Assembly (NCBI RefSeq): GCF_022601715.1
Contig: NZ_JAKVIM010000007.1
Span: 1 to 64,000 of the forward strand
Length of the DNA stretch: 64,000 nt
DNA from: Acinetobacter zhairuonensis
GTDB taxonomy: Bacteria; Pseudomonadota; Gammaproteobacteria; Pseudomonadales; Moraxellaceae
Direction of reading: 5' to 3'
Shown: one piece after another, positions 1 through 7,594 of the stretch
How the letters are laid out: each line of letters starts with the position of its first letter
Numbering within the stretch: the first letter of the stretch is position 1
Notes under the pieces: generated by a model
Database searches by the model: none
Told to the model about the DNA's origin: nothing
What the model saw: the letters and a program-made list of their open reading frames with translations, nothing else
Made by a program: the position numbers and the translations under genes

Positions 1-74
1 TGCGCTCAGAGAGATTCGAACTCCCGACCCCTTAGTTCGTAGCCAAGTGCTCTATCCAGCTGAGCTATGAGCGC
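1..74 (-). tRNA. tRNA-Arg (anticodon ACG)
   Basis: Read on the minus strand the sequence folds as a cloverleaf with acceptor GCGCTCA pairing with TGAGCGC, a D arm GCTC/GAGC, an anticodon loop CTACGAA giving ACG, and a T arm with GTTCGAATC. The discriminator base is at position 1, so a genomic CCA, if present, lies outside the window. ACG (inosine-modified in bacteria) reads CGU/CGC/CGA arginine codons. It lies just downstream of tRNA-Ser and is probably co-transcribed with it. Confidence 0.95.
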
Positions 75-88
75 GACATAAGTAAAGT

Positions 89-178
89 TGGCGGTGAGAG
101 AGGGATTCGAACCCTCGATACAGTTGCCCGTATGCATCCTTAGCAGGGATGTGGTTTCAGCCACTCACCCATCTCACC
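89..178 (-). tRNA. tRNA-Ser (anticodon GCU)
   Basis: The minus strand gives a 90-nt tRNA with acceptor GGTGAGA/TCTCACC, a long variable arm typical of serine tRNAs, anticodon stem CATCC/GGATG around loop CTGCTAA (anticodon GCU, reading AGU/AGC), T loop TTCGAATC and an encoded 3' CCA at 89-91. It is 14 nt upstream of tRNA-Arg(ACG) in the same direction. Confidence 0.96.
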
Positions 179-191
179 GTAACGTGCCGCC

Positions 192-220
192 ATAATACAA
201 ACTTAACCCTAGTACTGCAA
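192..220 (-). promoter_or_regulatory. Promoter for the tRNA-Ser/tRNA-Arg unit
   Basis: On the minus strand a -35 box TTGCAG (rc of 215-220) lies 17 nt from a -10 box TATTAT (rc of 192-197), with a GC-rich stretch (GGCGGC) just after it. That discriminator is the pattern known for stringently controlled stable-RNA promoters. The position, 14 nt before the tRNA-Ser 5' end, supports it; strength is inferred only. Confidence 0.65.
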
Positions 221-443
221 GCACAGCCGCTCTTTTTTTTGCATTATTTTGCTCAATTAAATACTTTTTAAACAATTTACTCAAATTTGAGCAGAATTTA
301 TCCCATATCGATACATATTACTTTCAGAATTTGGCTTCTCGACCCCAATTGCTCGCGGAAAAACACATTATTGCAATCATTTACGTGCAGTCTGACGCTG
401 CATGTCTTATGCTAATCCTATCTTCTGACACAAAACCAAATCC

Positions 444-2885
444 ATGATGAAAAATTGGGTCGATCCTGAAGCCAAAGCGGAAGCTGAACGCTACGAAAAT
501 CCTATTCCGAGCCGTACGCTCATTTTAGAAACTATAGAACAATTAAATTCGCCACAATCGCATGCCGATTTAGTGGAACACTTCCAAATTGCCGATCAAA
601 AGAGTATTGATGCCCTGAGCCACCGACTCATCGCCATGGTACGTGATGGTCAACTCATGAAAGATGGCTTTAAATTTCAACGTATGGCGGATCAACCGAG
701 CCATGAAGCCACCGTATATATCAACAGTAAGGGTTTAGGTACCGCCAATATTTCTGGACATGATGATTTACTATTACCCGAACGCGAATTACGCCAAGTG
801 TTTAATGGTGACCGCGTCAAGGTTCAACAGACCTCAGTTGACCGTAAAGGTAAAGCCTGGGGCTTTATTTCTGAAGTGGTACAGCATCGTGTCAAACAGA
901 TTATCGGCAAAGTCTCGCAACATGAAGGCGAATACTTTATTCAGCCTGCAAATCCGAATGCACATCAACCGATTACCTTAGAAAAGGAATTGATTGAACA
1001 TGCTCAATTGAAAATTGGCGATTCTGTTCGTGTTGCCATTGATGATTACCCGACTCGTGAGACCTTTGCGACAGGTCATATCGTACAGTCGATGGCAGAT
1101 AAAGCCGATACAGAAATTATTATTCCGCAAACCATTCTAGAGTTTGGTTTGCCTTACGAATTCCCAGAAGAAGTGCTGAAAGAAGCGGAAAGCTTTAAAG
1201 AGCCAAGCGCCAAAGACCGTCAGGGTCGTATTGATTTACGTGATTTACCTTTGGTCACCATTGATGGTGAAGATGCGCGCGACTTTGATGATGCCGTTTA
1301 TGCTGAAAAACGCCCAGGTGGGGGTTATCGTGTCGTGGTTGCGATTGCGGATGTGAGCCATTATGTCCGTATTGGCAAGCCTCTGGATGAAGAAGCACAA
1401 GAACGTGGCACATCGGTGTATTTCCCGCATTTTGTGCTGCCAATGCTGCCTGAAGCACTCTCGAATGGTCTCTGTTCTTTAAATCCAAATGTCGACCGTT
1501 TATGTATGGTCTGTGATTTAAAACTCTCACGTACTGGTCGTGTCACTGGATTTGAGTTTTATCCATCGGTGATGCATTCACAAGCACGCCTGACCTATAC
1601 ACAGGTAGCGCAATATTTTGATGGTGACAGTGCTGCCGTTCCAGAAAACCGCGATGTGCGTAAATCTTTAAATACCTTATTCCAACTGTATCAGGTGTTA
1701 AAAGGCTTACGTGCAGAACGTCATGCCATGGAGTTTGAAACGGTCGAAACCTACATGACCTTTGATGACTTGGGCGGTATTAGTGAAATTTTGCCACGTA
1801 CCCGTAACGAAGCACACAAATTGATTGAAGAGTGCATGTTGTTGGCCAACGTGGCTGCGGCAGAGTTTGCATTGGAACATGATGTTCCGATGCTGTATCG
1901 CGTGCATGAGCCACCTGAGTTTTCGCGCACCCAAAAAGTCCGCGATTTTGTCAAATTACTCGGTTTGAAATTCCCAGACCAACCGACGCAGAAAGATTAT
2001 CAAGCCGTCATTGAAGCCACTAAAGACCGTATTGATGCGCCAAGTATTCATGCGGTGCTGTTACGCTCCATGATGCAAGCCTATTACGGCGCCAAAAATG
2101 CGGGGCACTATGGTCTGGCATATGAAGCCTATACCCATTTCACCTCGCCAATCCGTCGTTACCCAGATTTACTGCTCCATCGTGCCATTAAAGCCAAACT
2201 GGCTGAAAAACCGTCCCCACTTTCGGGTGCTGCACTGGATGATGCGGGCGAGCATTTTTCACAAACCGAACGTCGTGCAGATGAAGCCTCACGCTCTGTG
2301 ACCATGTGGCTCAAATGCCATTATATGCAACAACACCTGGGTGATGAATTTGTCGGTGTCATTTCAGCGGTGGCTGAATTTGGTTTGTTCGTGACGCTGA
2401 AAGACCTGTATGTCGATGGCATGGTGCATGTCAGTCAATTGGGCGATGACTTCTTTGTCTTTGACCAAGTTAGTCAAAGTCTGGTTGGACAAAATCGTGG
2501 TCAAACCTTTGGTTTAGGCGATGAAGTCAAAATTAAAGTGGCTGGAGTGAACTTGGAAGAGCGTAAAATTGACTTTCAACTGATCCAGCAACTCACGCAT
2601 GCAGGACGTGCCATTCGTAGTCGTGCACCGCGCGTTGCCAAAGCTGGAACCGCACAGGTAAAAGAAGAAACCTTTACCCCGCGCGCTGCAAAAGCGCCTA
2701 ATGAAACGCGTGAGTCAGGCGAGCAACCCGTTGCGAAAAAGAAAGCCAAGGCCAAGCCAAGTTCTTATGGCAAAAAAGCTGATAAAAAAGCCGCAGCAAA
2801 GGCTGATATAAAAGCTAAAGAAAAAGCCAAGAAAAAGAGCAAAGCCAAAAAGAAAAAAGCCAACGCAAAAGTGCGTAGCGAATAA
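444..2885 (+). CDS. rnr: Ribonuclease R (3'-5' exoribonuclease)
   Basis: RNase II/RNB-family exoribonuclease that degrades structured RNA processively from the 3' end and takes part in rRNA and mRNA quality control in the cytoplasm. The 813 residues show an N-terminal winged-helix region (about 20-85), cold-shock domains (about 90-235), an RNB domain with the metal-binding motif IDGEDARDFDD (Asp274, Asp280, Asp282, Asp283, matching E. coli D272/278/280/281), an S1 domain (about 633-712) and a very Lys/Ala-rich tail (about 720-813) as in E. coli RNase R rather than RNase II. The start is a double ATG with no clear Shine-Dalgarno, so either Met is possible. It has its own terminator. Confidence 0.97.
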   Translation: MMKNWVDPEAKAEAERYENPIPSRTLILETIEQLNSPQSHADLVEHFQIADQKSIDALSHRLIAMVRDGQLMKDGFKFQRMADQPSHEATVYINSKGLGTANISGHDDLLLPERELRQVFNGDRVKVQQTSVDRKGKAWGFISEVVQHRVKQIIGKVSQHEGEYFIQPANPNAHQPITLEKELIEHAQLKIGDSVRVAIDDYPTRETFATGHIVQSMADKADTEIIIPQTILEFGLPYEFPEEVLKEAESFKEPSAKDRQGRIDLRDLPLVTIDGEDARDFDDAVYAEKRPGGGYRVVVAIADVSHYVRIGKPLDEEAQERGTSVYFPHFVLPMLPEALSNGLCSLNPNVDRLCMVCDLKLSRTGRVTGFEFYPSVMHSQARLTYTQVAQYFDGDSAAVPENRDVRKSLNTLFQLYQVLKGLRAERHAMEFETVETYMTFDDLGGISEILPRTRNEAHKLIEECMLLANVAAAEFALEHDVPMLYRVHEPPEFSRTQKVRDFVKLLGLKFPDQPTQKDYQAVIEATKDRIDAPSIHAVLLRSMMQAYYGAKNAGHYGLAYEAYTHFTSPIRRYPDLLLHRAIKAKLAEKPSPLSGAALDDAGEHFSQTERRADEASRSVTMWLKCHYMQQHLGDEFVGVISAVAEFGLFVTLKDLYVDGMVHVSQLGDDFFVFDQVSQSLVGQNRGQTFGLGDEVKIKVAGVNLEERKIDFQLIQQLTHAGRAIRSRAPRVAKAGTAQVKEETFTPRAAKAPNETRESGEQPVAKKKAKAKPSSYGKKADKKAAAKADIKAKEKAKKKSKAKKKKANAKVRSE

Positions 2886-2894
2886 GTTTAAATA

Positions 2895-2925
2895 GGTGTT
2901 AAGTCCCGTGGCTTAGCACCTTTTT
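2895..2925 (+). terminator. Rho-independent terminator after rnr
   Basis: Nine-pair stem GGTGTTAAG/CTTAGCACC (one G-U) with an 8-nt loop followed by TTTTTAT. It ends 13 bases before the next ATG, so it separates rnr from the VanW-family gene. Confidence 0.75.
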
Positions 2926-2937
2926 ATAAAAAAAAGC

Positions 2938-3825
2938 ATGAAAATTATTCGACGTTTGATCCGCAAACCCATTAGCCAGTATCATCCCCTATTTTACTTT
3001 TTATCAACCTGTACCCGACGGGCGCTCCGCTATTGGCAATGGAAAACCGATGGTCAAGATTATGCTCAAGACAAGTGCTCTACGCCCTTGCCTTATCGGG
3101 TAAAGAAACATCAATCGGTCTTGATCCGAAAATTAGGTGATAGCGAGCAACACTGGCAACACAACAAAGTGATCAACCTGAAAATTGCCAGTCCCTGTAT
3201 TTCAGGTATTCTGATTCATCCTCAACAAACTTTTTCTTTCTGCCAGTTGGTGGGGCAACCCACATCTGCCAAAGGCTATGTGGAAGGCATGGAACTGAGT
3301 TTCGGTCAGGCACGAGGCGGTATCGGTGGTGGCATCTGCCAAATTGCCAACCTGATTCATTGGTTGGTGCTGCATAGCCCACTACAGGTGGTACAACGCG
3401 CGCAGCACTCCTTTGACCCCTTCCCTGATCAAGGACGGGTTTTACCTTTTGGTAGTGGTGCTGCCATCTTCTACAATTACATCGATTATCAATTTTATAA
3501 TCCGACCCCACATACCTTTCAAATTCGCTTATGGTTTAGCGACAAATGTCTGGAGGGGGAACTACGTTGCTCGGTAGATTTGGGCTATGTCTATCATGTG
3601 TTTGAACAACAGCATGCTTTTTTTAAAATAGGTTCTGACTATTATCGTCAGAATGAAATCTGGCGGCATCGTAAAGAAAAATATAAAAGTGGCGAAATTC
3701 TGGAAACTGAATGCATGACCCGTAATTTTGCCAAAGTCCTGTATATCCCTCAGCGGATTGATCAATCCTTTGCCTCTTGGGCGGAATTTACTGCTGAACA
3801 GCAAACTCCCACAATAAAAACTTGA
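2938..3825 (+). CDS. VanW-family protein
   Basis: The 295-residue protein has the VanW-family core (PF04294): a Gly/Cys-rich signature GGGICQIANLIHW around residues 124-136, and a downstream FGSGAAIFYNYIDY stretch typical of the family. VanW was named from vancomycin-resistance clusters, but its biochemical role is unknown, and no other resistance gene is near. No convincing signal peptide or membrane helix is visible; the N-terminus is basic (KIIRRLIRK). It sits between rnr and prlC with terminators or gaps on both sides, probably as a single gene. The family assignment is good; no function can be given. Confidence 0.85.
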   Translation: MKIIRRLIRKPISQYHPLFYFLSTCTRRALRYWQWKTDGQDYAQDKCSTPLPYRVKKHQSVLIRKLGDSEQHWQHNKVINLKIASPCISGILIHPQQTFSFCQLVGQPTSAKGYVEGMELSFGQARGGIGGGICQIANLIHWLVLHSPLQVVQRAQHSFDPFPDQGRVLPFGSGAAIFYNYIDYQFYNPTPHTFQIRLWFSDKCLEGELRCSVDLGYVYHVFEQQHAFFKIGSDYYRQNEIWRHRKEKYKSGEILETECMTRNFAKVLYIPQRIDQSFASWAEFTAEQQTPTIKT

Positions 3826-3865
3826 TTTCCCTGTCAAGAATCCCTACATCTAGATTAAGTTTAAA

Positions 3866-5923
3866 ATGAAATGGCGAATGCACATGCACTTAGATCAAGC
3901 AACTTTACCTGTTCCTCAGTTTGATCAAATTCAACTTAGCGAATTAAAACAACAAATCGAACAAGCCATTCAACACGGTCAGCAATTTTTAGCCGAACTC
4001 ACTGCCGTACCTGAACAGCATGCCGCTCAACTTCAAGTGTTAAGCCAAGTCGATGAACTTGAAAATAGCATGAGTGAATCTTGGGGAGTACTCTCCCATT
4101 TAAATGCGGTCATGAACAATGCTGAAACCCGTGATGTGTATCAGTCATTACTACCTGCACTGAGTGAATATTACACCGCGCTCGGGCAACACACCGTGCT
4201 GTACCAAACCTATCAGCAAGTACAAGATTCGACAGAATTTCAACAACTGCCTGCGGCTCAGCAAAGCGCGATCAAGCTGGCATTACGAGATTTCAAACTC
4301 TCTGGAGTCGCCTTAGAAGGTGAAGCAAAGAAACGCTATGCTGAAATTTCAGCACGTTTATCGCAACTGTCTTCCGATTTCTCCAACCATGTCTTGGATG
4401 CCTCTCAAGCCTATTTCAAACCCTTAACTGAAGATCAGCTTAAAGGGCTACCTGCCAGCAGCATTGAACTATTAAAACAATATGGTCAGCAACGTGAACT
4501 TGAGCAAGCGGTGGCTACTCTAGATATTCCTGCTTATTTGGCCATTATGACCTATGCCGAAGATCGTGCTGTACGTGAAGCATTGTATCGTGCATATACC
4601 ACTCGTGCCTCAGATCAGGCAGAACAAGCTGAATTCGACAACACGGCGGTAATGGAAGAAATCTTAAGCTTGCGTCAGGAAATGGCGCAATTGCTGGGTT
4701 TTAATAACTATGCAAAATTGTCCCTCGCCAGCAAAATGGCGCCCGATGTCGACACTGTTGCCAACTTTTTGGTTGAACTGGCAGAACATGCACGCCAACC
4801 TGCCGAGCAGGAAATTGCCGAACTGAAAGCCATTGCAGCACAAGACGGAATTAAAACCCTCGAACCATGGGATACAGGTTTCTACTCTGAAAAACTCAAA
4901 GTTCAACAATTCAATCTGTCTCAGGAAGATTTAAAACCCTATTTCCCTGCACCGAAAATTATACAAGGCTTATTCAGCATTGTTGAACGCTTGTATGGCA
5001 TTCAAATTGTGCAACGTGCAGCACCTGTCTGGCATGCAGATGCACAATATTTTGAACTTGAAGATCAAGGTAAAGTGGTCGGTGGTTTCTATTTTGACTT
5101 GTATGCCCGCAATGGCAAACGCGGTGGTGCATGGATGAGTGGTTTCCGTTCTCGTATGCAAACCACACAAGGTCTACAAAAACCAATCTGCTACATGGTG
5201 TGCAACTTTACCCCACCTGTTGCAGGACAAGCAGCTTTACTGACCCATGATGAAGTCACCACCCTGTTCCATGAATTTGGACACGGCTTACACCATATGT
5301 TGACCGAGGTCGATCACATCTCTGTCGCAGGCACCCACGGCGTAGCTTGGGATGCAGTAGAACTACCAAGCCAGTTTATGGAGTTCTGGACTTGGGACAA
5401 AGAAAGTCTAGATTTACTTAGTGAGCATATTGAAACTAAAGAGGTGCTGCCTGAATCCTTACTCAAAGCGTTGCTGGATGCCCGTTTCTTCCAGTCGGGT
5501 ATGCAAACCCTGCGTCAAATTGAGTTTGCCTTATTTGATTTAAACATTCACCGCACCACCCCTGCATTAGATGCAGCGGGTATTCAAGCCAGCTTAGATC
5601 AAATTCGCCAAAACTATGCCGTTGCCCCAACGGCTGCCTACAACCGATTCCAACACAGCTTTAGCCATATTTTCGCAGGCGGCTATGCTGCAGGCTATTA
5701 TTCTTATAAATGGGCTGAAGTTTTAGCCAGTGATGCCTTTGATCGCTTCGAACAAGAAGGGATTTTCAATACGCAGACTGGCAAAGAGTTTCGACAGTTT
5801 ATTCTAGCAGTTGGCGGAAAGGATACAGCGCTTGATGCATTTATCAATTTCCGCGGACGCGAGCCAAAAATAGACGCATTATTACGCCATCAGGGTTGGA
5901 CGAACACGGATAAAAGCGCTTAA
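3866..5923 (+). CDS. prlC: Oligopeptidase A (M3 metallopeptidase)
   Basis: Cytoplasmic zinc oligopeptidase of the thimet (M3) family. It cleaves short peptides, including released signal peptides, and in E. coli is called OpdA/PrlC. The HExGH zinc motif is HEFGH at residues 469-473 and the second Glu ligand lies in the following WDAVELPSQF segment. Length (685) equals the family's. The start could be the ATG at 3866, 3878 or 3884, since none has a strong Shine-Dalgarno; the conserved part begins near DQATLPVPQFD. The yheV-like gene follows 38 bases after the stop and may be co-transcribed. Confidence 0.95.
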   Translation: MKWRMHMHLDQATLPVPQFDQIQLSELKQQIEQAIQHGQQFLAELTAVPEQHAAQLQVLSQVDELENSMSESWGVLSHLNAVMNNAETRDVYQSLLPALSEYYTALGQHTVLYQTYQQVQDSTEFQQLPAAQQSAIKLALRDFKLSGVALEGEAKKRYAEISARLSQLSSDFSNHVLDASQAYFKPLTEDQLKGLPASSIELLKQYGQQRELEQAVATLDIPAYLAIMTYAEDRAVREALYRAYTTRASDQAEQAEFDNTAVMEEILSLRQEMAQLLGFNNYAKLSLASKMAPDVDTVANFLVELAEHARQPAEQEIAELKAIAAQDGIKTLEPWDTGFYSEKLKVQQFNLSQEDLKPYFPAPKIIQGLFSIVERLYGIQIVQRAAPVWHADAQYFELEDQGKVVGGFYFDLYARNGKRGGAWMSGFRSRMQTTQGLQKPICYMVCNFTPPVAGQAALLTHDEVTTLFHEFGHGLHHMLTEVDHISVAGTHGVAWDAVELPSQFMEFWTWDKESLDLLSEHIETKEVLPESLLKALLDARFFQSGMQTLRQIEFALFDLNIHRTTPALDAAGIQASLDQIRQNYAVAPTAAYNRFQHSFSHIFAGGYAAGYYSYKWAEVLASDAFDRFEQEGIFNTQTGKEFRQFILAVGGKDTALDAFINFRGREPKIDALLRHQGWTNTDKSA

Positions 5924-5961
5924 ACTACGTCATTATTTTTCACAGGGTGTTATTAACTGAC

Positions 5962-6168
5962 ATGAAAAGACAGTTTATCGCAGGCGCAAAATGTCCTAAA
6001 TGCGGAGCTTTAGATCGTGTGGTTAAGATCATCACTGTGGATGACGAGTGGATTGAATGTATAGAGTGTGAATATACAGAAAAGCGTCCGACTCATGTCG
6101 AGCCCGCTGAACCTGAATATCCAGACGAAATTGGGGTCATTCAATTTAAACCTCGTCAGCCTGAATAA
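5962..6168 (+). CDS. YheV-family zinc-ribbon protein
   Basis: The 68-residue protein begins MKRQFIAGAKCPKC and carries two CxxC pairs (CPKC near residue 10 and CIEC near residue 35), the layout of a small zinc ribbon. The opening FIAGAKCP and the end IGVIQFKP match the YheV family of putative metal-binding proteins (DUF2387). I chose the ATG at 5962; the in-frame GTG at 5947 would add five residues that the family lacks. Role unknown. It sits between prlC and a membrane-anchored coiled-coil protein whose ATG follows the stop by 16 bases, so these probably share a transcript. Confidence 0.8.
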   Translation: MKRQFIAGAKCPKCGALDRVVKIITVDDEWIECIECEYTEKRPTHVEPAEPEYPDEIGVIQFKPRQPE

Positions 6169-6184
6169 CCACAAGGTTCAAGTC

Positions 6185-6625
6185 ATGACGTTAGATCAAA
6201 GACAAAATTCAAAACTTTTAATGGGGATCATTGCAGGACTGATTGCTGTGGTGGCTATTTTTCTCGGCTACCAATGGATGACATCCTCGCAACCAAAACA
6301 TGAGCTGGAACAACCAGTCGTGCGTGCAGCAGTAAAACCAGCAGCTCAAGCACTTGCTCCTGCTACTGAAACGGCGGCATCCACAGCAACAGCAGATGCT
6401 GCTGAAGCACCAATCCAATTGGTCGATGAAAGCCTGTTGAAACAAGATGTACCAAAAAATGCAGCGCTGGCAAAAGAAGAAATTGCCAAACTGGACGACC
6501 TCCAGACTCAGCTGAATGAGCAAGAAAAAATGCTCAAAGCACAACATAGTGATGCAGATGACCTGATTGCACTTAAAGAGGAACAAATTAAGTTGCTTGA
6601 AGCACAACTCGCACAAGCTCAATAA
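6185..6625 (+). CDS. Membrane-anchored protein with C-terminal coiled coil, unknown function
   Basis: 146 residues. One N-terminal transmembrane helix (about 12-32, LLMGIIAGLIAVVAIFLGY) is followed by an Ala/Pro/Thr-rich linker (about 35-85) and a charged heptad-like helix rich in Glu, Leu, Lys and Gln (about 95-146). An N-in, C-out topology is inferred. The ATG at 6185 has AAGG eight bases upstream, so I prefer it to the longer frame beginning at 6068 inside the preceding gene. I do not recognise the family. The layout resembles small envelope scaffold proteins, but no function can be assigned. Confidence 0.75.
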   Translation: MTLDQRQNSKLLMGIIAGLIAVVAIFLGYQWMTSSQPKHELEQPVVRAAVKPAAQALAPATETAASTATADAAEAPIQLVDESLLKQDVPKNAALAKEEIAKLDDLQTQLNEQEKMLKAQHSDADDLIALKEEQIKLLEAQLAQAQ

Positions 6626-6661
6626 CCGATTGCTTAAAATTCGGCTAGAATAGATTCGTCT

Positions 6662-7558
6662 ATGACTATGCCGAATTTTTGCATGAACATCTCCCCAACC
6701 AATCGCAATCTAGTCAAGGCGTTTGGTTTTCTGACCCTGTCTGCCTTTTTATTTTCGCTGATGGGCGTCTGTATTCGTTATGCTTCTTATAGCGTCGATA
6801 ATCCGACCATTGTCTTTTTCCGCAATTTTATTGGCTTATTCGTCTTTCTACCAATTATATGCAATAAAGGATTAGGCTTTTTAAAAACCACCAAAATCTG
6901 GATGCACACTTGGCGTGCCGTGGTCGGTCTAATTGCCATGTATGGCTTTTTCTATGCGATTGCGCATTTAAAACTCTCCAATGCCATGGTGTTTACCTAT
7001 TCCTCTCCCATCTTCATTCCGCTCATTGCCTGGCTGTTTTTAAAAGAAAAAATTACCCATTCCATGCTCTTGGCCGCTGCAATTGGTCTGGCGGGCGTCT
7101 TGTTTGTGGCAAAACCAGACTCAGGACTATTCAACCAGATTTCCCTGATTGGCTTAATCGCGAGCTTTTTAGCTGCCATGGCGTTTGTGACCGTGCGTGC
7201 GCTGACCAGTACCGAGCCACCTGAACGGATTGTATTTTACTTCTGCTTCATTGGTACGCTCATATCCATGCTCCCCATGTTCTGGTTATGGCGACCTTAT
7301 ACACTACATGAACTCAGCTTTTTGATTACCGCAGGCGTATTGGCAAACATCAGCCAGATTTTTATGTCCAAAGCCTATCAACTAGCACCCGCAGGTCAGA
7401 TTGGTCCCGTGAATTATATTGCGATTATTTTTGCTGGGACTTGGGGCTATATTTTCTGGCAGGAAGTGCCTGACCATTACAGCCTCATTGGTTTCAGTTT
7501 GATCTTGGCCGGTATCCTATTTTGTAGTCCTTTATTTCAACAACGCCAAAAAACATAA
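6662..7558 (+). CDS. EamA/DMT-family inner-membrane transporter
   Basis: The 298-residue protein has about ten hydrophobic segments arranged as two EamA repeats (drug/metabolite transporter superfamily). The first repeat includes FSLMGVCIRYAS and the block LKLSNAMVFTYSSPIFIPLIAWLFLKE (here split), the second ends in FAGTWGYIFWQEVPDHYSLIG, both typical. Members export amino acids, nucleobases or drugs; the substrate cannot be read from the sequence. The ATG at 6683 (MNISPTN) is an alternative start. It is convergent with the TRAP permease and shares a hairpin terminator with it. Confidence 0.88.
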   Translation: MTMPNFCMNISPTNRNLVKAFGFLTLSAFLFSLMGVCIRYASYSVDNPTIVFFRNFIGLFVFLPIICNKGLGFLKTTKIWMHTWRAVVGLIAMYGFFYAIAHLKLSNAMVFTYSSPIFIPLIAWLFLKEKITHSMLLAAAIGLAGVLFVAKPDSGLFNQISLIGLIASFLAAMAFVTVRALTSTEPPERIVFYFCFIGTLISMLPMFWLWRPYTLHELSFLITAGVLANISQIFMSKAYQLAPAGQIGPVNYIAIIFAGTWGYIFWQEVPDHYSLIGFSLILAGILFCSPLFQQRQKT

Positions 7559-7575
7559 AGCACCCGAAGGTGCTT
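7558..7575. terminator. Terminator hairpin between convergent genes
   Basis: Seven-pair stem AAGCACC/GGTGCTT with a four-base loop (CGAA on plus, the stable TTCG on minus). On the minus strand it is followed by TATGTTTTTT, so it best terminates the TRAP permease transcript. On plus the T-run is poor. Its first base overlaps the stop codon of the EamA gene. Confidence 0.65.
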
Positions 7576-7594
7576 GATCTGTTATTCGAGTCAC

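Noticed and set aside
1..178. tRNA pair as an integration site for a mobile element
   Set aside because: No integrase, direct repeat of the tRNA end, or foreign gene is visible next to them.
6068..6184. Longer start for the coiled-coil gene
   Set aside because: It overlaps the YheV-like gene and lacks a ribosome-binding site; 6185 has AAGG at proper spacing.
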